Shown in pieces: positions 26,181 through 34,325 of a DNA stretch of 64,000 nt; position 1 is the first letter of the stretch, and every line of letters starts with the position of its first letter. The position numbers and the translations under genes are program-made. This stretch comes from AP-15 sp963747735 (GTDB lineage Bacteria; Pseudomonadota; Alphaproteobacteria; ATCC43930; CGMCC-115725). The stretch covers positions 682,001 through 746,000 of the forward strand of contig CAVVGE010000019.1 in the NCBI GenBank assembly GCA_963747735.1. Reading direction: 5' to 3'. The notes below the pieces were generated by a model, which worked only from the letters and a program-made list of their open reading frames with translations, had not been told where the DNA came from and did not search any database.

Positions 26181-27320
26181 ATGAGCGTGCCTGCCGTCGT
26201 CGTCGGGGCCGGCATCAACGGGCTCGGTGTCGTGCGCAGCCTGGCGCGGGCGGGCGTTCCGACATGGCTGGTCGAATCCGATCCGTCCGATCCGGCGCTG
26301 CGCAGCCGATATGCCAGAACAGTGCCGGCAGCGTCCTTGGCAGGCGCGGCAGTGGTCGATGCGCTGCTGACGCTACGGGCGCGCTTCGCCGTCGATCCGG
26401 TGCTGTTTCTGACCCGGGAGGAAACCGTAGAGGCGGTCTCTCTTGCGCTCGATCGCATCGCCCTGAGCTATCGTATTTCGATGCCGCAGGCGCCGCTGAT
26501 GCGGCAGCTGATGGACAAGGTCGGGTTTCAGTCGCTCGCCGAGCAGCACGGGTTTCCGATACCGCGTGCCCTTCATTTGCGGCATGCCGACGATCTGCCG
26601 CGCAGCCAGCAGCTCGAATACCCGTGCGTGCTGAAGCCCGCGGTAAAAACCGAGCGCTATTCGGCATCTTTCAAAAAGGCTTATAAGGTCGAAACCCCGG
26701 CGGAGGTCCGCGATATCTTTCTCAACGTCGGCGGCGCAGCCGAGATGGTCGCCCAGGAGTGGATCGAGGGCGGTGACGATCGGATCTACTTCTGTCTGCA
26801 GTATCGTGGGCGCGGACAGTCCGCTTTGACCAGCTTCACCGGGCGGAAGCTGCGCTCCTGGCCACCGCAGACCGGTGGCACGGCAAGCTGCGTGCCGGCC
26901 GACGCCGCCGCCGAAGAGCTCGAGCGTCTGACCAACGCGTTCTTTTCCGCGGTCGGCTATTTCGGCATCGGCAGCATCGAGTTCAAACAGCATGCCCGCA
27001 CCGGGCGGTTTATGATGATCGAGCCCACTGTCGGCCGGACCGATTTCCAGGAGGAGATCGCGACGTTGAACGGGGTCAATATTCCTTATGCCGCCTATTG
27101 CGGTGAGCTTGGCCGCGACCTCGCGCCACCGCTCCGGGCGGTGCCGCCGGCAGGCTGGGCCGAGGCCGTGTCCGACCAGCGGTCGAGCGAGGCTCAGTCG
27201 CGCTCGAAGCGCGAATTTCCAGCCGGTGTACGCCGTTACGATGCGCTGTGGCGGCTCGACGATCCGTTGCCATGGTGTTATGCGACACTCCAACGCGTAA
27301 AATCGCGCCTCTTGCGATGA
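26181..27320 (+). CDS. ATP-grasp domain protein (carboxylate-amine ligase-like)
   Basis: 379 residues. Residues 1-45 resemble a nucleotide-binding beta-alpha unit (AVVVGAGINGLGVVRSLARA), followed by an ATP-grasp fold: lid PCVLKPAVKTERY, EEWIEGGDD-like segment AQEWIEGGDDRIY, and the metal-binding end GSIEFKQ...FMMIEPTVGR (E/N positions). Such proteins ligate a carboxylate to an amine or another nucleophile using ATP. ATG 26181. It is followed 79 bases on by the alpha/alpha-toroid gene; similar pairs occur in envelope-polysaccharide loci, which is from memory of family contexts and not proof. Confidence 0.75.
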   Translation: MSVPAVVVGAGINGLGVVRSLARAGVPTWLVESDPSDPALRSRYARTVPAASLAGAAVVDALLTLRARFAVDPVLFLTREETVEAVSLALDRIALSYRISMPQAPLMRQLMDKVGFQSLAEQHGFPIPRALHLRHADDLPRSQQLEYPCVLKPAVKTERYSASFKKAYKVETPAEVRDIFLNVGGAAEMVAQEWIEGGDDRIYFCLQYRGRGQSALTSFTGRKLRSWPPQTGGTASCVPADAAAEELERLTNAFFSAVGYFGIGSIEFKQHARTGRFMMIEPTVGRTDFQEEIATLNGVNIPYAAYCGELGRDLAPPLRAVPPAGWAEAVSDQRSSEAQSRSKREFPAGVRRYDALWRLDDPLPWCYATLQRVKSRLLR

Positions 27321-27399
27321 GCTTGCACCTCGTTCGACCGGCCGCGGATGTCTCGCGCTCGCGCAGCTCGCACGCTGCCCCCGTCCCGACCGGCGGCTG

Positions 27400-28629
27400 A
27401 TGCTGCTGCAGCGATCAAAGTCCCTGGCCAAGGCCGTGCTGAAGCCTGTCCTCGACTCGGTCGAGTTCCATCGCCTTCCGGCAGCGGCCAAGCGAGCGGC
27501 GCGCGTCGATGCCGCGGGACTGCCGATATTCGACCCCGGTCCCGACGCGGCGATCGAGGCGGCCATCGATTGGCTCGGACGCGCGCAAGACCGTTCGCCG
27601 AGCGCCGATGGCGGCGTTGCGCGCCATTACAGCTTGGCGACCGGCTGGGGTCCGTCCTACCCCGAGACCACCGGCTATATCGTGCCGACGATGCTGGAGC
27701 AGTCGGCGCGGCGCGAGGATGCGGTGTTGCGCGAACGGGCGCGCCGAATGCTCGATTGGCTGGTCTCGATCCAATATCCGGAAGGAGGGTTTCAGGGCGG
27801 CGTCATCGGCCGAGCCGCCCCGGTGCCGGTCACTTTCAACACCGGCCAGATTCTGCTCGGTCTGGCGGCTGGCGCGAAAACGCTCGGCGGGCGGTACCGT
27901 GACGCGATGCGCCGGGCGGCGGACTGGCTCGCCAATTCGTTGGACAGCGACGGATGTTGGCGAAAGCATCGCACGCCGTTCGCCTCCGCCGACGACAAAA
28001 GCTATGAAACCCACGTTTCCTGGGGGCTTTTCGAGGCCAGCCGCGTCGAGAACAACGGGGTCTGGGCCGAGGCCGGGTTGCGCCAGGTGCGCTGGGCGCT
28101 CACCAGGCAGCGCCGCAATGGCTGGATGGAGGCGTGCTGCCTCGAAGACACTGCCCGCCCGTTGACCCATACGCTCGGATACGCGCTGCGCGGGATCCTC
28201 GAATGTTGGCGCTTCTCCCGACAGGAGGAATTTCTCGAAGCGGCGCGCCGTCTCGCTGACGGGCTATTGACAGCGCTTGGTCCGGAGGGGCGCATGCCCG
28301 GGCGGCTGCTGCCCGATTGGTCGGCGGGCGCATCGTGGGTGTGCCTTACCGGAACTGTCCAGATTGCCCATTCCTGGCTCATTCTTTACCTGGAGACCGG
28401 AGAAGAAAAGTATCGGCACGCCGGGCTCGCGGCCAATGCTTTTGTCAGGCGGACCGTCGCCTATGACGGCCCCGACGATATTCGCGGCGCGGTCAAGGGC
28501 AGCTTTCCGGCGGATGGCGACTATGGCCGGTTCGAATACCTGAACTGGGCCGCCAAATTCTTTATCGACAGCAACCAGGCCGAGGCGGACCTGCGCCACG
28601 AGGCGCCCGGCAGCCGCTCGGCATCCTAG
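27400..28629 (+). CDS. Alpha/alpha-toroid (six-hairpin-like) protein, probably saccharide-related
   Basis: 409 residues, no leader. Repeated helical hairpins with aromatic and Gly-rich loops: SPSADGGVARHYSLATGWGP, YPETTGYIVPTMLE, SIQYPEGGFQGGVIG, PVTFNTGQILLGLAAG, THTLGYALRGILECWR, CLTGTVQIAHSWLILYL. The QYPEGGFQGG and TFNTGQILLG motifs resemble those of alpha/alpha-barrel enzymes (glycosidases, epimerases, prenyltransferase-like folds). Several acidic residues are in loops, but no catalytic pair can be named. Likely co-transcribed with the ATP-grasp gene; function unknown. Confidence 0.6.
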   Translation: MLLQRSKSLAKAVLKPVLDSVEFHRLPAAAKRAARVDAAGLPIFDPGPDAAIEAAIDWLGRAQDRSPSADGGVARHYSLATGWGPSYPETTGYIVPTMLEQSARREDAVLRERARRMLDWLVSIQYPEGGFQGGVIGRAAPVPVTFNTGQILLGLAAGAKTLGGRYRDAMRRAADWLANSLDSDGCWRKHRTPFASADDKSYETHVSWGLFEASRVENNGVWAEAGLRQVRWALTRQRRNGWMEACCLEDTARPLTHTLGYALRGILECWRFSRQEEFLEAARRLADGLLTALGPEGRMPGRLLPDWSAGASWVCLTGTVQIAHSWLILYLETGEEKYRHAGLAANAFVRRTVAYDGPDDIRGAVKGSFPADGDYGRFEYLNWAAKFFIDSNQAEADLRHEAPGSRSAS

Positions 28630-28654
28630 AGCAAGAGCCGATCAGGTTGCATCA

Positions 28655-28745
28655 GCCCGTCAGCCCCCTCACCCTTCCCTCTCCCCCCATTGGGAGGAAG
28701 AGGGTTGCGAAGGGTTGGCGAGGCCCACGGGTCCGGCCGGAGGCC
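28655..28745. repeat. Palindromic intergenic repeat (CCCTCTCCCC type)
   Basis: Complementary runs CCCTCACCCTTCCCTCTCCCC and GGGAGGAAGAGGGTTG around a short loop, flanked by a GGTTGGCGAGGC-type outer arm. It resembles the repeat at 30796-30858. It sits between the toroid gene and the catalase-like gene and may also act as a terminator hairpin. Confidence 0.5.
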
Positions 28746-28877
28746 GGCCCGAGGATAAACTCCGCAGAGCCTTACCCGAAGCTGGGTGAGGAGGGCTCCA
28801 CCTAACTTTTCGCGCGCGATATGCCGCAGATGTGATTGAATGGCGACGCCCTCGAACCGACGGGAAGGGCGCTCGCG

Positions 28878-29951
28878 ATGAAAGCCGGATATTACGGCGA
28901 CGAACAAGTCACCGCGGAGGACCGTGCCTATCGCGGCTCGCGCTTCTCGGAGGTGCGCGAGGCGGTGCTCGCCAACCCCTACCAGCCCGTCTGGGGCGGC
29001 GCAGGCGAGCCCGCATTGCCGACCTACGCGGTGACCCTCGGCGGCGTGCTGCGCGGCGCGTTCCGGGCGGGCCGGCCCTATCTTTTTCGCCAGGCCGTTG
29101 CCAGGGCCGTCGATTCGCATGGTGATTTGCGCTGGGGCGTGGACCGCAAAGGCTTTCGCCGGATCATCCATCCAAACGGCATCTGCCTGTTCGGCACCTG
29201 GGAGATTTCCGAGCCGAGCCAATATTCCGGCTATTTTCGCCAAGGGAGCCGGGCCGTGCTGGTGGCCCGGTATTCGACCTGTTGCAAGGAAACCCGGCGC
29301 GGGCGCACGCGCTCTTTGTCGATGGTCGGCAAGCTGTTCCCGACAACGGACAGCGACCATGCCGAGCCGCTCCGTACTGCGAGCTTTATCACCCAGCAGG
29401 ACCTCGGCGGCGACCATACCGGCTACATCAACGATGTCGAGCTGCGCAACGCGCCGAACACCAGCATCTGGCGCCGCGGGCTCGGCGCCCCGATCCTCGC
29501 GGTCGAGGGGCTGATTTTCGGTCAGGTCGACAAGCAGCCGACGGTCCGCCAGCTCTACCAGATAGCCGAGCTCGGCAAGCCCGAGGACGAGCCGGCCCGG
29601 ACGCCCGCCTTTATGCGCCTCCTGGTCGATCCCGGGCAGCCGCGGATCGGCGGCGACGGGTTGGATTTTCGCGACGAGATCATGGCGCAGATCTACGATC
29701 GGGGCGACCCGGCGCCAAAACGCCGGCTCGTCTTTACCATCGATGTCACCGATGACGGGACGACCCGCGGCCCCAATTTCTTCCAGCGGCGAGCTTTCGC
29801 CAATTGGACGCGCATCGGCCGCCTGGTTTTCGACGAAGCCGCCGCCTCATACAACGGCGACTTTGTCATCCACTTCAATCACCCGAGCTGGCGCGACAAT
29901 CCGAACGACCCCGCCACCGCAACCCGCGTCAACGAGCGCAAGGTCCGCTGA
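28878..29951 (+). CDS. Catalase-like heme-domain protein (y4iL-like)
   Basis: 357 residues. ARYSTCCKETRRGRTRSLSM and VGKLFPTTDSDHAEPLRTAS, with the C-terminal FNHPSWRDNPNDPATATRVN, fit a family of catalase-superfamily relatives typified by rhizobial y4iL. It is shorter than true catalases and lacks their N-terminal arm. GRPYLFRQAVARAVDSHGDL and HPNGICLFGTWEI occupy the region where catalases have the distal His. Heme binding and activity are inferred from the family, with moderate certainty. I chose ATG 28878 (GGAAGGG upstream) over the TTG at 28836. Confidence 0.6.
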   Translation: MKAGYYGDEQVTAEDRAYRGSRFSEVREAVLANPYQPVWGGAGEPALPTYAVTLGGVLRGAFRAGRPYLFRQAVARAVDSHGDLRWGVDRKGFRRIIHPNGICLFGTWEISEPSQYSGYFRQGSRAVLVARYSTCCKETRRGRTRSLSMVGKLFPTTDSDHAEPLRTASFITQQDLGGDHTGYINDVELRNAPNTSIWRRGLGAPILAVEGLIFGQVDKQPTVRQLYQIAELGKPEDEPARTPAFMRLLVDPGQPRIGGDGLDFRDEIMAQIYDRGDPAPKRRLVFTIDVTDDGTTRGPNFFQRRAFANWTRIGRLVFDEAAASYNGDFVIHFNHPSWRDNPNDPATATRVNERKVR

Positions 29952-29959
29952 TATCGCGG

Positions 29960-30772
29960 TCAGCCGCGGTCGTTGCGGCTGATAAAGTCGAGGGCCGCCG
30001 AGGCGCAGCGCTCGGCGTGGCTCGCCGCGACGTGGTAGGAGTTGCCGGGCAGCACGACGAGCGTCGAATTCGGGATCTGCTGCTGCCAGGCGCGGGTTTC
30101 GTCAACCGAGGCGAGGCCGCTGCCGTCGGTGGTGATAACGAGGGTCGGGCAGCGGATTTTCGGCACATCCTCACGGATGTCGGCGCAGGCGATCGTCTTC
30201 ATAAAGCCGATTTGGGTCGAGACTGCGGTCCGCGCCATAAACCGGATCCACCATTCGACGCCTTCGGTCGGAAAGGCGCTCCCGAGCCGGCCGGCCATGG
30301 TCTTGCGCGCCCAGGGCTCGACCCCGTCGCGCTCGAAAGCGGCGTTCAATTCGGGGACGCGCTCGGCTGCCCCGGCGCGCAGCGGCGGCGGCGTGCCGAC
30401 AACGGTCAAGGTCGCGACCCGCTCGGGCCGGCGCGCGGCAAAGGCGCGGGCGACGGTGCCGCCGATCTTGGCGCCGACCAGGTGAAAGCGGTCGATGCCG
30501 AGATGGTCCATCAACCGCACAAAATCATCGATGATGCGATCCAAGGTCCACGGGTAATCGCGCGGCATCGGCGTCGATCGGCCAAACCCGCGCATGTCGG
30601 GCCGCACCACCCGGTAATGCCGCGCCAGGGTCGGGACCCAGCCGTGCCAGGCGAGCCCGCTTTCGGCGTTGCCGTGCAGCATCAGCACCGTTTTCGGCGT
30701 GCGCCACGGGTCGGTGAAATCATCGACCTCATAATGCATGTCGAGATCGGGGGCCGGGCGGAATGTCGGCAT
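29960..30772 (-). CDS. Alpha/beta-hydrolase-fold protein with Lys at the nucleophile position
   Basis: 270 residues. Standard fold: HGNAESGLAWHGWVPTLARH (oxyanion HG), DMRGFGRSTPMP, nucleophile elbow region FHLVGAKIGGTVARAFA, late Asp in CPTLVITTDGSG, and His in NSYHVAASH. The elbow should read GxSxGG; here the nucleophile is Lys (codon AAG), so ordinary esterase or peptidase chemistry is not expected. The rest of the fold is conserved, suggesting a maintained non-hydrolytic or altered role. ATG 30772 has GGGAG upstream; it is downstream of, and probably co-transcribed with, the deacylase gene. Confidence 0.8.
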   Translation of the reverse strand: MPTFRPAPDLDMHYEVDDFTDPWRTPKTVLMLHGNAESGLAWHGWVPTLARHYRVVRPDMRGFGRSTPMPRDYPWTLDRIIDDFVRLMDHLGIDRFHLVGAKIGGTVARAFAARRPERVATLTVVGTPPPLRAGAAERVPELNAAFERDGVEPWARKTMAGRLGSAFPTEGVEWWIRFMARTAVSTQIGFMKTIACADIREDVPKIRCPTLVITTDGSGLASVDETRAWQQQIPNSTLVVLPGNSYHVAASHAERCASAALDFISRNDRG

Positions 30773-30795
30773 CGGCGTTCTCCCTATCCGGTTTT

Positions 30796-30858
30796 GCCCT
30801 CACCCTACCCTCTCCCGCAATGCGGGAGAGGGTGCCGAACGGAGGGAGGCGGGCGAGG
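30796..30858. repeat. Palindromic intergenic repeat
   Basis: A 12-bp perfect stem CCCTCTCCCGCA/TGCGGGAGAGGG (30808-30819 and 30821-30832) inside wider CCCTCACCCTA/GGCGAGGGT arms. It lies between the deacylase stop and the start of the downstream hydrolase gene on the same strand. Confidence 0.7.
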
Positions 30859-30859
30859 G

Positions 30860-32560
30860 TTACGCGTGCAAGCCCTGGTAATAGGTGTTGCGCAAGATGC
30901 GGCCGGGGAGGGCGCCGGTGTGCTTGCCGTTTTCGAGCAGCACCTGGCCGTTCACGATCGTCATCATGATGCCTTCGGCCGGCTCCTTGATCCGCTTGGC
31001 GCCGGTCGGGAAGTCGTGCAGCACTTCGAGCGGCAAGGGGCGCACCGTGTCGGGGTCGAAGATCACGATGTCGGCAACCATGCCGGGCCGCAGCAACCCG
31101 CGGTCGTAGAGGCCGAAGGTCGAAGCCGAGTCGAAGGTCAGCCGCCGCACCGCCTGCTCCAAGGTCATGACCTGCTTGTCGCGCACCCATTCCGACAACA
31201 GCCGGGTCGAAAAGCCGAAGCCGCTCTGGAACTGGACGTGCGCGCCGCCGTCGGAGAGGCCGATAATCGCGTTGGGATAGGTCAGGATCTTGGCGACCGC
31301 CGCGTCATCGACGTTGTTCTCGCCGTGCAGCCACTCGGTGTCGAGCTTCTCTTCGACGACCAAATCCAGGAACGCATCGATGATGCCCTTCCCCTGCGCC
31401 GCCGCGATCCGGCCGAGGGTCTTCCCCTCGTATTGCTTGTTCTTCGGCAAGACCGCGGTCTGCAAGACCATGTAATCCCACCAGGTCGAGCACAGGCCGA
31501 TTGCCGGCCCGCTCTTGAACTCGACCGCCTCGGCGTGCAGCTTTTTGCGCACTTCGGGGTCGGCGTAAGCCTTCAGCATCTCCTCGGGGGTCGAGAGAGA
31601 GATCGGATGCCACACCGGCAGGCCGCGGAACTGCTGGGTGTTGCGCATCGTGAAGTAATCGGTGATGCGGTTGGGCGTGCACATCGGGAAGGCGCGCACA
31701 CCCTTTGCCGTGGTCGCATCGACCTGGGCCATGTGCTGTTTCCACTGGTCCGGGCGGCGCATCGACTGGCCGAGATTGTTGTAAACGACGGTGCGGCCGG
31801 TCGCCTCGCTCAACCGCGACATCAGCCCGTCTTTCATCTCCGCACCATTGCCGCCGCCCGACTGGATGAGGCCGGTGCCCAATTCCCGCAATACGTCGCC
31901 GAGCGCGAAGATTTCCTTTTCGTCGGCCCAGATCGCTGGAATGTGGACCCCCTGCGGGTCGAAATGGCCCTGGTTGCGCGACACCGAGAGGCCCAAGGCG
32001 CCGGCTTTGATGCCGTCACGGACAAGGCCCTGCATTTCCGAAATCTCATCGTCGGTGGCGGTGCGCTTCTGGCACTCGTCGCCCATCACGTAATAACGCA
32101 CCGCGGTATGGCCGATCAGATTGCCGACATTGACGCCGAGGTTCTTATCCATCTGGTCGAGATATTCGGGGACCGTCTCCCAGGTGATTTCGAGCGTGTC
32201 GAGCACCTCCATCGGGATCGCTTCGACATAGGACAGAAACTCGGAAAGCCGGCGCTGCTTGCCCTTGCGCACCGGCGCCAAGCTGAGCGAGCAATTGCCG
32301 AAGATAACGGAGGTCGCGCCGTGGTCGCAGGAGAACGAGCACAGCGGGTCCCAGGTGACCTGGGCGTCGTAATGGCAGTGGTTGTCGATAAAGCCGGGGG
32401 CGACGGCGCGGCCCTCGGCGTCGATCGTGCGCGCGGCCGGGCCGGACAATTTGCCGATCTCGACGATCTTGCCGTCCTTGACGCCAATGTCGCCGCGAAA
32501 CGACGGCATGCCCGAGCCGTCGACGATCCGGCCGTTCTTGATCAGCAAATCATAGGCCAT
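30860..32560 (-). CDS. N-acyl-D-amino-acid deacylase family amidohydrolase
   Basis: 566 residues, near the family's usual 480-580. N-terminal beta-sandwich start DLLIKNGRIVDGSGMPSFRG, metal motif APGFIDNHCHYDAQVTWDP (HxH variant), GATSVIFGNCSLSLAP, IGHTAVR, the metal-site Asp in LSDGGAHVQF, and the C-terminal FDPDTVRPLP/GIMMTIVNGQVLLENG. Family members hydrolyse N-acyl-D-amino acids or related amides/hydantoins with one or two Zn ions. ATG 32560 has AAGGGG upstream; the longer frame to 32701 is not family sequence. Confidence 0.9.
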   Translation of the reverse strand: MAYDLLIKNGRIVDGSGMPSFRGDIGVKDGKIVEIGKLSGPAARTIDAEGRAVAPGFIDNHCHYDAQVTWDPLCSFSCDHGATSVIFGNCSLSLAPVRKGKQRRLSEFLSYVEAIPMEVLDTLEITWETVPEYLDQMDKNLGVNVGNLIGHTAVRYYVMGDECQKRTATDDEISEMQGLVRDGIKAGALGLSVSRNQGHFDPQGVHIPAIWADEKEIFALGDVLRELGTGLIQSGGGNGAEMKDGLMSRLSEATGRTVVYNNLGQSMRRPDQWKQHMAQVDATTAKGVRAFPMCTPNRITDYFTMRNTQQFRGLPVWHPISLSTPEEMLKAYADPEVRKKLHAEAVEFKSGPAIGLCSTWWDYMVLQTAVLPKNKQYEGKTLGRIAAAQGKGIIDAFLDLVVEEKLDTEWLHGENNVDDAAVAKILTYPNAIIGLSDGGAHVQFQSGFGFSTRLLSEWVRDKQVMTLEQAVRRLTFDSASTFGLYDRGLLRPGMVADIVIFDPDTVRPLPLEVLHDFPTGAKRIKEPAEGIMMTIVNGQVLLENGKHTGALPGRILRNTYYQGLHA

Positions 32561-32736
32561 CGCTATCCCCTTTTCTCTCGCGCTTTCGACAAGCCCGCTC
32601 AAGGCCGCTCGGGCAAGGAGCTTAGCATGCGAACGCGCGCCGTCCGGCATCAGGAAATCGATGCCGCGTCCTGCCCTTCCCGCATGGCTGTGGCCGGGCA
32701 CAACCTTTTGGGTAGGTCGGAGAGCCGAGAATCAGC

Positions 32737-32765
32737 TTGACAAAGTTGCCTGTTTGTTCCAGTAT
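32737..32765 (+). promoter_or_regulatory. Sigma-70-type promoter of the toxin-immunity module
   Basis: TTGACA (32737-32742), 17-base spacer, CAGTAT (32760-32765, weak -10). Transcription would begin near 32772, upstream of the chosen toxin start at 32794. This explains the TTG at 32737 as promoter and not a start codon. Confidence 0.5.
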
Positions 32766-32793
32766 GCAAACCGACTGCGGAGTCACCGGAAGA

Positions 32794-33738
32794 ATGCAAC
32801 GTTTGTACGAGCGCGGCGGCGAAAGCCGAGGGCTCACTGTCGATATCGAGGGCGCTGCGCTCGGACCCGACTGCGTCCTGGTGCGGCGCACCTCCGACGG
32901 CTATCGCTGCGCCGACCTCGACGAAATCCGGATCGCTTTGGCGGTCGCCTATGGCGGTGATCAACATGCCGCCGCCATTTTTGCCGGCGCCTGCCGCATC
33001 GCCAAAGCCTTGGCCGATGGCGAGGTGGCATTCGCTCAAATCGTCGGCCTCCATTTGCCGCTGCCCGACCTCGACGCGGAGGCATTGCAGCGCGCCGCCC
33101 GCGTCGCCAGCCTGATCAAGGCCAATTTCAACCCGCTCCAGCCGCGCGTTCCGGCGGGCTCGGCCGAAGGTGGACGATGGGCCGACGATGGCAGATCGGG
33201 CGGCCTGAAAGCTTATCTGATTGAGACCGGTTATACGCTGGCGCCTGAGATGTGGCGGGTGCTGCGCGACCTCTACCGCCTGTTCATGTCGAGCGGCGGC
33301 GACCTCGGAGCGCTACGCGATTATTTGGCGGACCGCGGTCTGCAGCCCGGCGAATTGCCGGACGCGATCCGCACCCTTTTCGATGCGCCGCGGCCGCTGA
33401 ACGAGCTGCAAACAACAAAATCGTCGAGGGGTTTCGACACCGAAGCGGAATTGCGCGCCTATCTCGGTCCGGCGCCGCCCGGCTACGAATGGCACCATTT
33501 GATTGAGCAGACCGGTCAGTTCCGCCCTGATCTGACCAGCCCCGCCGGCATTCGAAATTGGATCCAGCACACCGGCAACATGGTTCTCGTGCCCGTGATC
33601 AAGCATTACTGCATCAGCGGATTAATGAGTGGCGGTCGCCGTGGTTTGCGGCTCAGGAATGCCGTGAAAGCACATTCTCCACAGATGCAGCGTGCGATCG
33701 GGAGGGAGTTATTGAGCATTTGTCGAGTGACACCATGA
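32794..33738 (+). CDS. Polymorphic-toxin-type protein with C-terminal WHH/HNH-superfamily nuclease domain
   Basis: 314 residues. An N-terminal region of about 100 residues is followed by a linker NPLQPRVPAGSAEGGRWAD, a motif seen ahead of toxin tips in Alphaproteobacteria. The last 90 residues are a nuclease-like tip: AYLGPAPPGYEWHHLIEQ (W233-H234-H235), N262 and H271 in GNMVLVPVIKHYCISG, then GLRLRNAVKAHSPQMQRAIG, typical of toxins in the HNH/Endo VII fold. No leader. I chose ATG 32794 (GGAG 11 bases upstream); ATG 32764 is possible. The TGA overlaps the ATG of the DUF2019 gene, as expected for a toxin and its immunity protein. Confidence 0.72.
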   Translation: MQRLYERGGESRGLTVDIEGAALGPDCVLVRRTSDGYRCADLDEIRIALAVAYGGDQHAAAIFAGACRIAKALADGEVAFAQIVGLHLPLPDLDAEALQRAARVASLIKANFNPLQPRVPAGSAEGGRWADDGRSGGLKAYLIETGYTLAPEMWRVLRDLYRLFMSSGGDLGALRDYLADRGLQPGELPDAIRTLFDAPRPLNELQTTKSSRGFDTEAELRAYLGPAPPGYEWHHLIEQTGQFRPDLTSPAGIRNWIQHTGNMVLVPVIKHYCISGLMSGGRRGLRLRNAVKAHSPQMQRAIGRELLSICRVTP

Positions 33739-34121
33739 CCGACAAGCCGAGTGATAACTGGAACGACGAGCGGCTGGTCGAGCGACTAAAAAGTGCGGCG
33801 ATCGAGCAGTTTCATTGTAGCCTGGACATGGAACGCGCAAACCGCATTGACAGCGAGGAAATCGTGCCGTGCGCAGATCTCCTCGCATCGCGAGGACCTG
33901 AAGCGGTGCGCAAAATACTGCCGTTGCTCCGGGACAAGAATCCCAATATCCGATTGATTGCCGCGTCCTGCACCTTTGACCTCGATCCGATCGCCTGCCG
34001 GCAGGTGCTGCACGACCTAGTGCAGGCGGGCGGTATAATTCGGCTGTTCGCATGGGCTGTCTGGTCTCGGCATGATCCGGAAACTGCGCCGGACCCGACG
34101 GCTTTTGTCAAAGCGGAGTAG
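33735..34121 (+). CDS. DUF2019-like HEAT-type immunity protein
   Basis: 128 residues, MTDKPSDNWNDERLVERLKS onwards, helical repeats of HEAT type: LVERLKSAAIEQF, DMERANRIDSEEIVPCADLL, EAVRKILPLLRDKNPNIRLI AASCTF, then CRQVLHDLVQAG. This matches DUF2019, which commonly sits next to polymorphic toxins and is thought to neutralise them. ATG 33735 overlaps the toxin stop (ATGA), giving coupled translation in toxin-immunity order. Function is inferred from family and position. Confidence 0.7.
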   Translation: MTDKPSDNWNDERLVERLKSAAIEQFHCSLDMERANRIDSEEIVPCADLLASRGPEAVRKILPLLRDKNPNIRLIAASCTFDLDPIACRQVLHDLVQAGGIIRLFAWAVWSRHDPETAPDPTAFVKAE

Positions 34122-34133
34122 CGGGCATCATCT

Positions 34134-34215
34134 TCGACAGCGAAGCGGCGTCGCCGCCTATCTCGGTCCAGCGCCGCCCGGCTACGAATGGCACCACCAG
34201 ATCGAAAACGCTCAC
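34134..34215 (+). pseudogene. Orphan fragment of a second toxin tip
   Basis: About 80 bp nearly identical to the start of the toxin tip at 33430-33510: both encode AYLGPAPPGYEWHH. Here it continues QIENAHRR instead of LIEQTGQ and soon degenerates. There is no start codon or ribosome binding site for it. Partial toxin tips downstream of the immunity gene are a hallmark of polymorphic-toxin loci, where recombination at the shared segment can swap tips. Confidence 0.75.
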
Positions 34216-34325
34216 CGGCGCGTTGCTTGTCGGCTGACTGTTACAATTGAGATCGAGACCCTACCGGGATTGCCTCACCGCTCGGCCTCGGCCACAATCC
34301 GGCGGAATTGGCTCGGGGGGAAATC

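Noticed and set aside
29804..32740. A 978-codon open frame on the plus strand
   Set aside because: It lies opposite the hydrolase-fold and deacylase genes, which show clear family motifs; high GC at third positions keeps the opposite frame open. Its translation is Arg/Gly/His-rich with no domain.
32737..32793. TTG 32737 or ATG 32764 as toxin start
   Set aside because: TTG 32737 is the first half of a TTGACA box with a possible -10 at 32760, and ATG 32764 would sit within the promoter; ATG 32794 follows a GGAG.
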